Below are positions 22,796 through 39,934 of a stretch of DNA of 64,000 nt, piece by piece; within the stretch, counting starts at the first letter, position 1; each line of letters opens with the position of its first letter. Location: positions 2,976,001 through 3,040,000 of the forward strand of contig JANTQA010000072.1 of assembly GCA_027625915.1 (NCBI GenBank), given 5' to 3'. Source of the stretch: Anaeramoeba flamelloides. Its lineage: Eukaryota; Metamonada; Anaeramoebidae. Position numbers and translations under genes: made by a program. The notes under the pieces are model-generated. The model saw nothing but the letters and a program-made list of their open reading frames with translations. It did no database searches and was not told the origin of the DNA.

Positions 22796-25405
22796 TTTTA
22801 TTTTGAAATTTGATAAAGTATCAAATGTTTCTTTATACTTATTTAATGTTAAATATAAATAATATGTATTTATTTAAAATGTTATCTTATAAACTATCAT
22901 TCAAAATCATTGGCCCATCAAAAATCAAAATTTTAAAAAAAATATTTTTAATACTTGTAGTTATCTATTATAATATCAAAATTTTTATTTTAGTATTTGG
23001 TTCACTACTCCAGGGGTATTTGTTTTTCTTCAAAAAATAAAATAAAAAAAGTTAAAAAAAAAATTTAAAAAAAATTGTGCCATTTATTTTGTTGGAAGCA
23101 TTACATGAAAAAAAGTTTTTTTTAAAAATTAATAAAACCCATTTATCGATTCTCCTTCCCTTTGAATAACTAAATCTAATCTCTTTGTCATATTTGAAAC
23201 CAATTTTTCCATTAATTCATCTGTTATTTCTTTTAAATTTTTCATTTTCATTTTCCATTTTAACAAAACACTGTTGAAAAAATAAAAAAGAGAAAAAATG
23301 ATTTATTTGCAAACTTTTCATTGTGAGAGGAAAAACTTCAAAACAATACAAAAGCAATTCAAAATTGAAATATAAGGTGGGCCATTTATTTTGAAATTTA
23401 GTTTATTTTTTTCTAATTTTTTCCTATTTTTATAAATTCTTTAATCCAAATTATTCGATTTTTTAATAAAAAAAAAAGACAGTTCAATAAAAAATGCTCT
23501 ATCCTTAAATATATCTTTAAATGTGAATATTTTTATTGCATAAATTATAAAAAAAAATGTTTTATTATTCTCAGGAACATAAGTGTATCTATTCCGGTAA
23601 TTTATAATTTTTTTTTGTATTAAATTGGAGCAAGAAGTATTCCATTATAGACATTTTTCTTTAGTTTGTTTTTTTTTTTGTAATTTGAAGAAGAAAAATA
23701 AAATTTTATTAATTTTCTTTTTATTTCCCAAATCAAAAAAAAATTAGTTATTTTTTCAGAATTTAAAAAATAACGTTAAACCGATAATATTAAACATTTT
23801 TTTTTTAAATTAAGTACCTTAGTTTTTTTTTTAATTTTTGTTTTAAAAAAGAGAATTTCTGAAAATTTATTTTTATTTTATGAATTAAAATAAACCTGCT
23901 TTATATTTTCCAAAATTTAAAAGAGGTGGAGATAAATATAAGATTTTATATCAATTCCTTTGAATCTTAGGAATGTTTTTTAGGCTTTCTTTGGTTATTG
24001 TTTCTTAAAGAAAATTTCTGAAAATTGTTTTTTATTTTATAAATTAAAATAAATCTGCTTTATCTTTTCCAGAATTTAAAAGAATTGAGAAAAATATTTG
24101 ATTTTACTCTCTTCTTTTGGATCCTGGAAAATCAAATTTATGTTTTCTTGAATTTTCAGTTAATTTAGAAAATCTATAGATTTTCATTAGGTTTTTTTGA
24201 GTTTTCTATTTATTTGTAAAGTATTCTAGGTTTTTTTTACTTTTCGAAATAAACCAAAAATTTATTAAAATTATCTGTTTATTTCAAAAAGTAAAAAAAA
24301 TCTATTGAATTTACAAATAAAATAGAAAACCTAAAAAAAAAACCAGAACACTTCATAAATAAAAAGAAAACTCAAAAAAACCTAGAACATTTAACAAATA
24401 CAGCCAAAAAAAACCCTGAAAATCACGTTAGTTTTTTTTTTTATTTAAGAAATAACAAACCTAGGCACTCTACAGCACTTGACGACACTCCACAAAAATA
24501 TTTTACAATAATAAAATTTCAAAATTATTTAAAACTCAAAAATATTGAAGTTATCCCTCAAGCTCAACAATCCTAAAATTCAGAACATTCACTAATAGCT
24601 TAAATAGATATTACTATGTAATTGATAAAAATTCAAATAAATTTTGTACTTTATGTTTCAAATATAAACAGAAGGAAATTATATAATAGAAAATATTGAT
24701 CATTTTTTATGGGTCTGTCCTTCCTATGAAAAAGATAGATTAATTTTTCAGAAAAAGTTAAAAGAATTAAATTTTAATGAAATAATTTTAAATCAAACAG
24801 TTTGAAACTATTTTGATTAATTAATAATTGTGATATCTATGATTTCACGCTTAAATTTCTGAAAGGGGTTTTAAGCCTAAGCGCAACCGAGATTCTAATT
24901 TCCACTTCTTCAATAATAAAAAAAAAAAATAAATTAAAAATTTTGATTGTTTTATCTTATTAAAATCAATTTTTTTTGAATCTCTTCAAATAAAAAAAGT
25001 TACTGTCGAGGAAAATTAAATATCCAAACAGAATTTTCTTATTCAAAACCATGTAAATTATTAAAAATAAAAATATAAACTAGTTATTTTTGGAAAAATT
25101 ATAATCAAAAACGAAATAATTTTAGAAAATACATTCACCAAAAGTGTAAATGTGGAGAACAAATTGAAAAAATTGGTAAAAATAAAATATTTTTTTTGAA
25201 ATCTATTATTATTATTATTTTCTAAGAAATTCTTTTTGGGGTATATATATATATATATATATATATTACTTATTATTAAAAAGCAAATTTATTTTAATTA
25301 ATAAAAATTAACATAAAATTCCATCATAAAAACAAATTTCTTGTTATTTCTATTTAAACAATAATTTTATTTTGATGATGATTATGAATATTAATATTAT
25401 TATTA
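22796..25405. other. Palindrome spacer, left part: small repeats only
   Basis: A direct repeat of about 75 bases occurs at 23851-23925 and 24007-24088 (AATTAAAATAAACCTGCTTT against AATTAAAATAAATCTGCTTT). A hairpin lies at 24189-24342, built on GAGTTTTCTATTTATTTGTAAA and its inverse TTTACAAATAAAATAGAAAAC, probably a MITE. Short open frames such as 22810-23040 have no motif. A TA tract occurs at about 25241-25266. No host gene is supported. Confidence 0.45.
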
Positions 25406-26442
25406 AACTCAATTCCAAAAATTGGGGCACACCTTCAAAATCAGTTTAATTCTAAGAAAAGTGATATTTGACTCTTAAATAGAAACATTAGATATTAAAA
25501 ATCAATAGAAATAATTTTAAAGTTAATTATTTATCATTTTTTTTCATTATTTTTTGATTTTTGATTTTCAATAATTTTTTTGATTTTTTTGGATTCTTTT
25601 TTTTTTCAAAATTTTTCGAAAATCTCAAAATCACTTTAAAATGAAATTTAAAAAGTTTTGATTCTGATCACAAAAAAAAAATTTTTTGTTTCTATAAAAT
25701 GAAAAAAGATTCTTTTTTTACCAAGAAAAATTTTTTTTGAAAAAAATCATGATATGGGGTGCTAGAGCACATGGCCTACAAACAGACCTTATTACCATTA
25801 ATGGAAATGTGAATACTGAATGTATTATTAATGATATTTTCAAAAAATCAAATGTAATTCAACTCGCCAATTCAGAATATGGTGAGTTGAAATGGATTTT
25901 CCAAAAGGATGGAGCTTGTCCACACACTTCAAAAAAAAATCAAACTTACTTAAACAGTGGATGTAATGTTCTGGACCCTTGACCCCCAATTCCCCAGATT
26001 CAAACCCAATTGAGAATTTATGGTCAATTATGGATACTAAACTGAAAAAATGTAATCCCAAAAAACGGAGAAGAATTTATTAAAATTTTTACTAATGTAT
26101 GGAATACTTTGATTTGGGAAACCTTAGAAAATTAGTAAACTCCAGATATAAGGATAGATTTAGTTATCAAAAAAAAGCTGAATCTATTAATAGTTTTTAT
26201 TAATTTTTCTTTCAATAAAAATGGATTTTTTGGTAACCGTGTTCCAAAAATAGGGGCACACTTTTTTTTATTTTTTCTTTTTTATTTTTTGAATTGAATT
26301 TTAAATTTACTATAAAATATATAAATAGTATCAATTAAATATTTTCAGATCTTTTATTATTTTAATGTTTAAGTATCATGTATTTTGGAGTATATTTTTA
26401 TTAATGTAATTTTTTTTGTGTCCCATTTTTTGGAATTGAGTT
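25406..26442. mobile_element. Tc1/mariner-type DNA transposon, dead, in the palindrome spacer
   Basis: The terminal inverted repeats AACTCAATTCCAAAAATTGG (left) and the complement of CCATTTTTTGGAATTGAGTT (right) are flanked by TA at 25404-25405 and 26443-26444. At about 1.04 kb it is shorter than a full Tc1 element. The inside keeps only the C-terminal half of the transposase, so it is an internally deleted copy. A second GGGGCACAC motif at 26246-26256 repeats the sub-terminal motif. Confidence 0.8.
25749..26090 (+). pseudogene. Tc1/mariner (DDE_3) transposase remnant
   Basis: The frame starts MIWGARAHGLQTDLITINGN, matching the family pattern M.WG....G...L..I.G.V. It continues to QKDGACPHTS, the second catalytic Asp region (QDNAPCHTS in intact relatives). 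A frame change near 25980-25995 leads into PNSPDSNPIENLWSIMDTKL, the conserved SPDLNPIEN.W block with the third acidic residue. The N-terminal helix-turn-helix half is absent. It has therefore lost the N-terminal half and carries at least one frameshift. Confidence 0.8.
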
Positions 26443-26474
26443 TATTATTATTATTATTATTATTATTATTTGAT
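26443..26474. repeat. TTA trinucleotide microsatellite
   Basis: About nine TTA units lie between the right end of the Tc1-type element and the KRR1 stop codon. Confidence 0.8.
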
Positions 26475-29524
<3,050 letters not shown>

Positions 29525-30877
29525 TTACTAAATTAGCTGTCAAGTGCCTCGGTTTTCCAGAATTTAATAGAATAGAGCAAAATAAAAGATTTTACTCAAA
29601 ATTTGATTTCTATAAAACCTAATGGTAGTTATTCCAAAATTAATGTGCTCTCTTCAAAAGAGTATAAAAATAGAAAAAAAAAATTAAGTACTTTTTATTT
29701 TTTGTACTTTTTACTTTAAATAATACTGATCCCTCCAATAGGTGTTTATTTTTCCTCCGAATAGCCTTTTTAAAGTGTTTTTTTTTTTTTTTTTAGGTGG
29801 GGGAGTATATAAAATGTAAAAAAGATCATATTTCTATATTGATAATCTTGTACACAATTTCATCTGAAATAAATTTGGCTAATGTCAACTGAGGAAACTA
29901 TGGCTTTTTGTAACAATTGAAGTGGAATAAATCCACTTCTTCTCAAAATATACCCAATGATAATTGATATGATTAATAAAAAATCGGTTACATATATTTT
30001 ATTAGGATTTCACCTCAAAAATATTTACGATACATACAAAAAATTTATTTAAAAAAAAAATTAATTTAAAGAAAAAAAAAAGAAAACCAATAAAAAAAAG
30101 TTCAAACTAAAAATTCTGATTCTGAAAAGCTCAATGCTTTATAGGTGTTTCTGATAAATTAAAAACTCTTTAAAAACTTAACAAAGTAAAATTATTTCAT
30201 TATATTGTCGTTGGTTAAATATTTAGTACTCTTTCTTAAAATAAATACTGGGGGTGATCAACTAAGTTTGATAATAAATGGAAACAACAACCAAACAAAT
30301 TCACTACGAGTAAAACCTAAAAAAATTTTTAACTTTTTTTATTAAATTTTTTTATTTCTATTTTTTATTTTTCTCTTTTTCTTTTTTTTGTTTTTAAACA
30401 TAAAAAAATTTGGGTGTATCTTTCCTTTGAACAATCGTGAAATCTATGATTTTTCACAAAAATTACCTTTGAGGAAATTTAAGTAGAAGAACATTTAGAG
30501 TGTAATTTACACTTCTTTCATCCATTAATAAATATGAAAAATTAAATTTTTTTTTTCATTTTTTAAAGAAAAGTTATTCTAAAAATTATCATCTTACATA
30601 CATTAGAGCTTGTATAAAAAACTCTAAATTCAAGTTTTACGATTTCAAACAAACAGAAGGTAATTTTTTAAATCTCCTCTCTTTTAGGAAATGAAAAAAA
30701 AAAACAATTATTGTTTATTAATTAAAATTAATTTTAATTAAAGTTGATGTTTTTCCAAAAAAATTAGGATCATTACATTTTACCTCCAAAAAAAAAAAAA
30801 AAATTAAAAATGAAACTAAAAATGAAAATTAATATTCAAAAAAAAAATGTTTACTAAATCAAAACAAAATATTTTAT

Positions 30878-33800
30878 TTATAAATTTTTCATCATATAAG
30901 CTCCATTAAGCTCATAACCCAATTTACGATAATAATTCCTGGTTCCAACTGCTGAGATCACACCGATTTTTTCAGAGCCATGTTCATTTTTAGCGATTCG
31001 TTCGGCTTCTTGCATTAGCAATGTGCCTATCCCTCTATGTTGGAAGTTTTTTTCCCCTCGAACATGCACATCGACAACAGCTCCATAAACGTGTAATTCT
31101 CTGACCATTGAAGTTTTCCCCTTCAATTCCTTTCGAAAGTTTTTTTCATTCAATCTTCGTAATCTAACCAATCCTACTAACGTATCTAAAGTTGGGTCTT
31201 CATAGCTAATGAATGTTTCCCATCCTCCATTTGCGACATAATCCCTTCGAATTAATTCCAATTGCTTTGGTCGTGTCTTTTCATGGATCTCCTTAATACC
31301 GACTTCTCTGGTTCTTACATCTCGGCATTTCCCCCCAAGCTCTGCGACTCTGTCTAACGCGATTTCTCTGATATTCGATTTTTTTACACCAGACGAAGAG
31401 ATCAATGGTAATGGAATATCTCTTTGCACTCTAAAGATTCTCATCCAAGGTGGGATATACATGAAAATTTTGGCAATTAAATCAACAAGAGCATGTGGAG
31501 TAAAGCTTTTGTATTTTCCATCTTTCCACATCTCATAAAGTTCTGTGCCTCGGATTACTAATGTTGGATAAATTTTTAATCCATCAGGTCTGAAATCTGG
31601 ATTTTCGAAAAATTCTTTGAACCCTTCAAGATCTCTTTCTTCATCCACATCAGGCAAATTTGGCATCATGTGTGCAATGATTTTATATCCTGCTTCTTTG
31701 CTTTGCCTGAAGCATTTTTTTGACAGTTTCCAACGTGTGCCCTCGGTTACAGTTTTCTAAAACATCACGATAAACAGTTTGCACACCAATCTCAATCCTC
31801 GTGCATCCGAATCTTAGCATGTTATTTAAATGTGGCCGTAAACAGTAATCTGGTCGTGTTTCAATCACAAGTCCAGTGTTTTTTTTGTTGGCTTGCTCAG
31901 AATATCGAATAGATTCTTCAACAGAAAAGGACATATGCCCAGAGAGCGCATCATGAAGTCTTGTAATGAAAAATTCTTGGTATTCCTGATCCATACTCAG
32001 AAATGTTCCTCCCATAACAATAAATTCTACCTTGTTAGTCGAATGCCCAATCGATTCAAGTTGAAACATTCTTTCTCTTACTTGTAAATATGGATCGTAT
32101 TTTGCTCGAATTGCTCTCATAGATGTTGGTTCGAATCCAGTATAGCCTAAAGTTGAAAAATAATAATCAAAAAATAATTAAAATAATTTGGTTTAATTTG
32201 ACAATTAAATGAAATTCGGTATTATTTATATTTATAATGACAAAATCCCCAACATTAAAGTTTCATTTTTATCTCAAAAATAAAAAAAAAATCAATTCAA
32301 ATAACAATTTGAATACATTTCAATTAGAATTTTTATTTTGATTTATTTTCTTCTCAAGATCAAATTACAATGATTTAAAATATTTTTAATTTGAATAATT
32401 TTAATTTTTCAAAAATTTTTTGATAAACTTTGAATATGCATTTTTTCTGATTCAAAATTACAGATATTTCTTGATAGTAGAGTTATTTGAGTAAAAGTTT
32501 TTGTTTACAAATTGTGATATTTTTCCAAGATTATTATTATTTAGATTTTAAAAAATATATTTTCTTTTTTTTTTTTTTTTTTGTTCAATATAAGAAGTTA
32601 AAACTAAAATTCACATTGTTTATCAGAATTCCTAATTTTAAATTATGAATATTGTTGGTTTGGGTGTGAGAGCTAATGTGTTCAATTCTCTCAAAAAAAA
32701 AAAAAAATAATAAATTTTCTTTGGTTTAATTTTGTTAATTTTTAGAAAATAACTGATCTTTAATATCATTTTCAACCAAAAGAAGATTAGATTTTTAGTA
32801 TTTTTATTGAAAAATAGCAAAATATTTCACAATTCTCGGTTTTAAATTTTTTTTATTTGTAATTTATTTTCTTTTATTAATTTCTGAACACAACAGTTCG
32901 ATCATGCTTACTCATTTGTTTTGTTTTTTTTTAGCATTCTATTTGTTTGATCATTTATGGAATAAATAATTTCAATAACAAAGGTTGTTTTTTCAAATTA
33001 TTTTTTGATTTTATTTTTTTTTGAATTGTTTAATTGTATATGAGACTATTACATGTTGTGTCTGTGAAAAATTGTTACAGAAAAAGTTAAAATATCAAAA
33101 TTTTAGTTGTCCTCTTTTGAAATGAATTTAAATATTTCTCTGTCAAAAAATTTTTTTCAGATTGTTGTAGTTGTTTGAGTCAGAGTAAAAAGTTATGATC
33201 ATCTGCCCCTCATTTTATTTTTCTCAAAAAGAAAATAAAAAATCTGAATTAATTAAAAACAAATTAAATAAAAAATCAAAGTGAGAACAACAATGAATTT
33301 CCAGGTCTTTAATAAAAACTTTTTTGTTACAATATTTTTTTATAAATACGACTTTGGATCATTGTTAAATCGTAAAATGATTTGTTATTAGTTAAATAAT
33401 TTATTTTTGGCATATCAACTCAATTGTTAATTTTTTAAACAATTTTTTTTTTTTGAAATTATTTGTTTTTCATTTTGATAACAAAAATTATAATATTCAA
33501 TTGGTTATAATTGGTTATTGAAAATTAATTCGAATTTTAAATTCTTTTTATTTCCATATAATTTAATGATCAATTAAAATTGTAAAGGTTTTATAATTAA
33601 TCAATTGATTTGCATTTGATAATAAGGTAATTTAATTTTTGTTCAAAATCATTTGGTCGTTATAAATCTTGAATTGGAATTGGTTTATTGAAAGTTTCAT
33701 TATAAAAATTGTTTAAAATTCAAATTGAATCAAGTAAAATCCATATTAATTTATTATTTTTAATAATTTTCAAGATTTATTTTATAAATAAAAAATTGTT

Positions 33801-35434
33801 TGAATTTAATGTCTGTCTTTAAATGTATGAAATAAAAAAAAAAAAAAGTGAAAATTGAATAAATAATTAGAATTACTAATTTAATTATTCAAGGTTTTAT
33901 ATTTTTTTTTATATAGAATTTTCATTATGTTATTTTGTTTATTTTCATCTCTTTTTTTTTTTTTTATAATCTAATAATTAATTAGTTTTTTAAACAAGAA
34001 ATTTGATTTTTAATCGTTAAATATTGTATTTCAAATTGGTTTTGTAAATGAAATGAAAGACTCAATTTATAGAATGATAAAAATATAGTTTTTATCTTTG
34101 ACAGTTACCAAATTTTTTGAATTTTTTACAAAAGAAAATTTAGTCAATTGTTGTTTTAACAGTTTTAAACCAATTTTAATTATGTTTTTGATTTTTTTTT
34201 TATTATCTCTTTTTTTTTTATAATCTAATAATTAATTAGGTTTTTAAAGTGAAATTTGATTTTGTATTAATTAAGTATTTATGATTTATTGTTTTTGTAT
34301 ATGAAATTAAAGACTCAATTTTTAAAACTTTTTTCAAGTTTTCTAATTTAAAAAAGTGAGCAATCAGTCTTTAAATGTGGTGTAGAGGTTGGAGTCAGAA
34401 GAAAAGCTCTTTTTTTTTAAAGAGTTTTAATTCTGAAGGAACAGAAAACTTGAAAAAAGTTTTAATTCTGAAGAAACAATTAAAAAAAAAAAGTTTACTC
34501 ATTTTTTTTAAATGATAATTTTTAGATTTGTCAAATGGATTGTCAAAAAAGGGAAAAAGGAAAAAGGTTTTGATTTTAATTTAAAATTCAAAAGTAAGAA
34601 CAGATTTGGTATTTGTATTAAAGAATTTCTTCATTTTCAAAGGTATTTTGATAAATTTGTGTTATTTTTTGGTGTTTGTGAATTGATATTTGTATTCAAA
34701 AAAATAAAAAAGTGTATTGAGATTTGTTTTTAATTTCTTAAAAACCTATATTATGAAACACTAAGCTCTTTGGGTTCAAAAATGAAATTATAAATAAAAA
34801 GAAAAAATAAATGTTAAAAAAAAAAAAATAAAAAAAAAGAAAATCAATTATGGGATGATGATGATAATCTTACTTTGTGTTGAATAATCAAAATCAGAAT
34901 CTTCGCCACCTGGACAATATGTACAGATTTTTCCTGTTTTTGCCAAATGTGGACATCTTACAGGTTTACACATGATTGCAACAACAGCAATCTTTAAATA
35001 AAAAAAAAAAATAATAATAAAAAACGATTGAGTGTTGATTTTTTTTGTTTTAAAAAAATAACAAATCAAAATTAGGAATCAAAGAAAAATCAAAAAATTT
35101 GAATGATTGTAAAAGAAAAAAGAAAAAAAGAAAGAAGAAAAGAGATGATAAAACATACACCTGAGGCTGTTCGGATTGGTTTTCTTTTAACAAGTGGAAG
35201 AAGGTATTTTCTGTGTTCTTTTGGGATTGCATTTATGATGTCTGTTGTTTTAACACCTGATGGTAATCGATACTTTCGAGCAACCTCAATTTTGATCTTT
35301 ACCATATTTATTGGCTTTTTGGCTTTATACTTTTCCATAACAACCTTTAAAATTTCTTCAATTGCTTTGAACTTCAGTGATTCATTGCTTGGCTTTGTAA
35401 ATTCCTTGATTTTTTTTTTAATACCTTTTTTGTA
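30878..35434 (-). CDS. ELP3: Elongator complex protein 3, right copy
   Basis: Same gene as at 17031-21453, inverted. Exons are 35159-35434 (first in-frame ATG at 35338), 34874-34991 and 30878-32146, with introns 34992-35158 and 32147-34873. All motifs of the family are present, including the CX9CX2C radical-SAM cysteines in exon 2 and QHRGIG in the GNAT domain. Here the linker run 31379-31385 has 7 bases and reads through in frame ([12 protein letters not shown]). However, the run at 31715-31721 has 7 bases against 6 in the left copy and shifts frame after HTLETVKK, inside the radical-SAM domain. So the break lies where the left copy is intact, and the reverse holds at the linker. Confidence 0.9.
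32313..32507. other. About 195-bp segment present only in the right-arm ELP3 intron
   Basis: The left-arm intron joins CAATTTGA directly to the AAATTGTGATATTTTTCC block. Here about 195 AT-rich bases separate them. No terminal repeat or target duplication is clear, so it could be an insertion here or a deletion in the left arm. Confidence 0.5.
33443..33866. other. About 424-bp segment present only in the right-arm ELP3 intron
   Basis: The left-arm complement reads AAACAATTAGAATT. Here about 424 AT-rich bases lie between AAACAA and TTAGAATT. The interior has several short inverted motifs (for example AATTGGTTATAATTGGTTATTG) but no convincing terminal repeat. It is an insertion or a lineage-specific deletion in the other arm. 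Confidence 0.5.
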
Positions 35435-36242
35435 TCAATGGTCAAATTATTATAAAAAAAAAAAAAAAGTAACAAGAGCAAGTAAAAAAGACCATTGAAT
35501 TTTTTGAACAAACAGTCAAATTTGGTCCAAAAAAGAAGAAAGAAACAATTTGCAAATAATAAAATTCATACTCATTTGAATTTTGACAATGTGTTTGAAA
35601 GAGGGTGATCAAAAAAAAAAAAAATATGAAAAAATGATCGATTTTGGAGATTTTTTATTTTGCCTTTGATATTCTTTCCAATTTATTTTTCCAATCAAAT
35701 AAAAAACATAATTCTGGACTACACTTTGATTTTTTAGAGCTGAAAATTTTTAAACACGTCATTCAATAATTGATTTCTTTTTTTATCTTTTTTTTTTGCA
35801 ACAGCAATTTATTGGTTATTTTGGTTTTTTTTTTTTTCAATAAATCTGGACTTTCTAAATCATTAAACCAAACAATTACCAACTTATGTTAGACTTTTTT
35901 TTGACCAAATTATAAATAAATAATTTGAAAATCAAGGTTTGAATTTGGTCTTCTGATTTAAAAAAAATAAAATATGGAATAATTGTTAAGGTGATTAGCG
36001 TTATCAATATATAGGTCTAAATTAAAAGTCGGTTATTTAAAGAATCTACAAGAAATATCAATTTTCGAGGTTCAAAGGGTTTTCAAAAAACCTATTAGGA
36101 ATTTGGTCTTTTTGAATTAACAATCAAAAAAATTTTCATGTTATTTTCATTTTTTTGAAAATTCATTTCTTTTGGGATTCTTAGCTGACCCAAACTATAC
36201 AATTACATATGTTTCAATATACAAAAAAAAAAAAGAGGTTAA

Positions 36243-37456
36243 GGGATTAAGTAAAATAAAAAAAATCTACAAGTAATTTGAATAGCAAATTCAAAAAAAT
36301 TTTACCGCATCTTGATATTAAAAAATCAATTTAAAATTCTGATTACTACAAAATCTAACTTACTTTCAAAGCTATTTTCAGAAACGAATTATTATTTTTA
36401 AAAGTTTGATCCATTTTGTTCATTTTCTAGATAAGTTCCAAAATCCAACCTAAGTCTGAATTATTTAAAAAAATTTTTTTATTTCATCGAAGAAAGAAAT
36501 CTGATTATTTATTGAAGAAATATACAAAAATAAACTTTATAAATTAAACCCCAAAGTTCTACAATAACATAGTTTCAAAAATCTACTTGGTTTCTAAAAA
36601 ATTACAATAATTTATTTATGATTAAAAAAAATATAATTTTTTGATTTATTGAGCAGATTTAATCAATTTTTTATTTTTATTAAATTAAAATATACCAGAA
36701 AAAAAAACACAGAAACAAATTAAAAATTCTCATAAAATACTTTTTTAAACCTGGAAAATTCAATTATAAGCTATAGAAATACCTTTTAATTTGATTATTT
36801 ATAATCAATAATTAAAAACCCAATCTTAATTTTTTCAGTGGATTAAATTGAAAACCCAAAGATTAAATTAATCAATAGGCTTTACAATTAATTCTCAATA
36901 TTTTAAAGATTTTTAAATAAATAAAATGAATTTCAATTAATATTTCTAATAAAAAAAAGTAATATATCAAATATTTTTTTTTTAATTCAAATAGTTTCAT
37001 TACTTTGACTCTGAATATTTACAAAAGAATATTACATAATCTTTTAAATTTCAAGAAATCTAATGTATATTTGCGAATAAAATAGATGATCAATTTTTTT
37101 TGAAAATTCTGAGAATCCATATTAATAAAAGAACATATTATATCTAATCTTATTTTAAAAATACAATTAAAATAAATCAAATATTTATTCCTTGAACTTC
37201 TAAAAGTGAGATTTCTTCATAATAAAAATTATTTTAGTAATTTTTCAATTTCCTGTTTGATCTTAAAATTCCAAACAAAAAGAACCTATATCTTTTTACT
37301 GGAAATTTAATTGGGTAAAATGAACTCTTTTAAAAATGATAATCCATCTTTCTAAAGTTGATAAATAAAGTTACATATCGGGTTTTATTGTATCCTTGAT
37401 TAAAATAATTACTCTGTTATCTTTTGAGACAAAAATAAATACGATCTACTAGTAAC
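36243..37456 (-). mobile_element. TTAA-flanked element, right-arm copy of unit B
   Basis: It starts GGGATTAAGTAAAAT after TTAA (36239-36242) and ends before TTAA at 37457-37460. Its sequence is the inverse of 15005-16227 with many small changes. The inner terminus has decayed (CTAGTAAC instead of a CCC end). Confidence 0.65.
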
Positions 37457-39559
37457 TTAACAATAATGGTATTTGAATTCCATTGGGAAAAAATTTTCAC
37501 TTTATTTTCCATTTTTATTTTCTAAATAGAATTCTCAAAGAAGTAGGTTGCAATTTTTGGCAAAATTTGAAAATTAAAAAAGAAATGAAAAAAATATTTA
37601 CATTTAAAATTCCAATACCATATATTAGAACAACAAATTTATACATTTTTTCCAAAGAGTCTTAATTAATAATAATTTTGGATATTTTTATTTATTAGTT
37701 TCTTCTCCAAATCTAAAAATAGAAACCCAAAATACAGAATCCCAGTAGTAAAAAATTCTTATTTTGAATATCCAAAAGTAAATATTTTTTGAATTTTTTT
37801 TATTTCAAGATTTACTTAATAATTTTCAAGATAAAAGGAAATACTGATTAATTTTGGTTTCTTTTTGAAGAAAATTGTAACATAATAATATATTTCTGGC
37901 ACATGTAAAATATTTGTCATAAACATTTATTTGTTAATTATTTCATTTTTAAAAATAATCTTCATATTTTTACAACAATTTTGAAAATTTCAAAATGACA
38001 TAAAATAATGAATGATATTTTTCAACTTTAGGGTCTGAAAATTGATTATTAAACCATTAAATTTGTGGAAAAATGTAAATTTTTTTCTGAAATTGTTGGG
38101 TTTTTTCGAACAATACGATGATCTTTGTTAAGGGACTAGTCTCTATTTTTTTTATTTTTTTGACCCTTTTCTAAAAAAGGATTCCTTATTTAGAAATAAA
38201 TTTAATATTAAAAATAAAAAGGTTTTCAAATCTTAGAAATTGGCAAAAAATTGTCTCAGTCTCTATTAAATTTCTTCAAAAAAATATAATAGAGATTATT
38301 CACTTAATTGGTTTGATCTTATTTCTATCCTATTTTAATAATCAAATTTTGAGAGATGATTGAAATAATGTGGTTTACACCTAAATAAAAAAACACACCC
38401 TTATTTTAGATTTCAATTTGACTAACACTAATCCTTTAAATTTCAAAATTATTTCGATATAAAAAAATTAAAAGCAAATGATCTACAAGATTTCAAAAGA
38501 TTAACGACAGTTTGTTTGTTCATTTATTTTTTGGTTGAAGAATATTAATAAAATAAGACAAAGAAAAATGTTTTCTCTGGACTAAGTCTCTTGAATTATT
38601 CAACTTGTAGATTTTAAAAAAAAGAATAAAAAAACTGTATTTAAGGATTTTTTGGAAACTAAAAACAAGTCGTTAGTGTTTCTGCTTTGATTAAATTCGA
38701 CGATTCTTTGAATTTGCACTTAAGAATATGTCCCTACGACCCAAAAAACACTAAAAATGAAAAACTGATCAAATACTTTCCATTAATACAATTAAAAAAA
38801 CAAAATGATAAAATAAAAATAAATAAAGTTTCAATTTAGCTTTTTCTTGAAAACATTTTTTGCCAAAATCCTTGATTTCAACCTTGAAATTATGTATATT
38901 TTTAGATACACTATCTTGTTTTAACTCATTTACAAAAACAAATTCTAAATTATGGGAATTTTCTTTTCACAAAAGGCACTAATTTGGTCTTCAAATGTTT
39001 TTTTTAGTTTTAAATGGTAAAATAAAAAAAAAGTTAAACTAACAGGATAAACTCTCTAGAAAAGCATTCCAATTTAATATATTAACTTATTCTTTGATTT
39101 CAAACTTTTCTCAACCCCAATTTTTCAAAAAAAAATAAAAAAGTGCACACTAATTTCAAAAAATATTTTCGATTTTCAAAAGTTGAGAGTGTTTTTATTC
39201 TAAAAAAAATTATCACAGTGGTTAATTGAATTAAGTTAGTTCTTAATTTCGAAAAATATTAATCAGAAAAAAATAGTGCTTAATTTTATTAAGGACATAT
39301 AAAAAGAAGAAAAAAAAAAATGATGTTAAAAAGTAAAAACGGGAATGGTTTTTTTTTCTAATTGTGTATGTGGGGGACAACTCTTATTAAAACAAAAAAA
39401 AAGCTGTTACGAGTTGAAAATTAATTTTAATAAAAATCCTTAAAGAAGTTTGTTTTTTGAAGAAAAACAAAAAATAAGAATTTTAAAAAAAGAAAACAAA
39501 ACAAACAAATATTGAAGGTTTTGTTTCAGAGAAAAGAAAAGTTGATCTTTTTTTGTTTA

Positions 39560-39934
39560 TTAAATATCATCGTTTTCGCTTTCGTATGAATAACCATCTT
39601 TTTCTTGCTTTTCATCACTTTCTTTTGGTAAAACGGAATCCGAGCTTGGTTCATTTTCAGTAAAAGGGTTTTTTGAATTTTGTTGCTGATGGTTTTCCTT
39701 TTCTGAGTTCTCTGAGTAAGACCGAAGATCAGATTCTGGTGAAGAATCAAAAATTTCTTCTCCATATTTTGCTTTGACTTCATTACCAACCGTGCCTCCA
39801 ATTTGTTCTTCATTCTCGAGGTCGGAATAGTCATTTGTTTCAATTAAGTCTTTGCATTCAACATCAACATTTTGGAACTTTGTGTGTTCTTTTTGGGAAT
39901 TTTTGGACTTGAGACAAGATGAAAAGATTCCCAT
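39560..39934 (-). CDS. Small acidic protein with predicted N-myristoylation signal, unknown
   Basis: A single-exon frame of 124 residues starting MGIFSSCLKSKNSQKEH. Gly2 with Ser6 fits an N-myristoylation signal, and Cys7 next to Lys residues could add palmitoylation and membrane contact. The rest is hydrophilic, acidic and Ser/Glu/Asn-rich (DSSPESDLRSYSENSEKEN), probably disordered, and ends in SENDDI. Codon choice is less AT-extreme than the surroundings, supporting a real gene. It has no copy in the left arm because it lies inside the 4.85-kb island. I do not recognise a family; a small lipid-anchored adaptor is the kind of protein it resembles, but no specific function is claimed. Confidence 0.55.
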   Translation of the reverse strand: MGIFSSCLKSKNSQKEHTKFQNVDVECKDLIETNDYSDLENEEQIGGTVGNEVKAKYGEEIFDSSPESDLRSYSENSEKENHQQQNSKNPFTENEPSSDSVLPKESDEKQEKDGYSYESENDDI

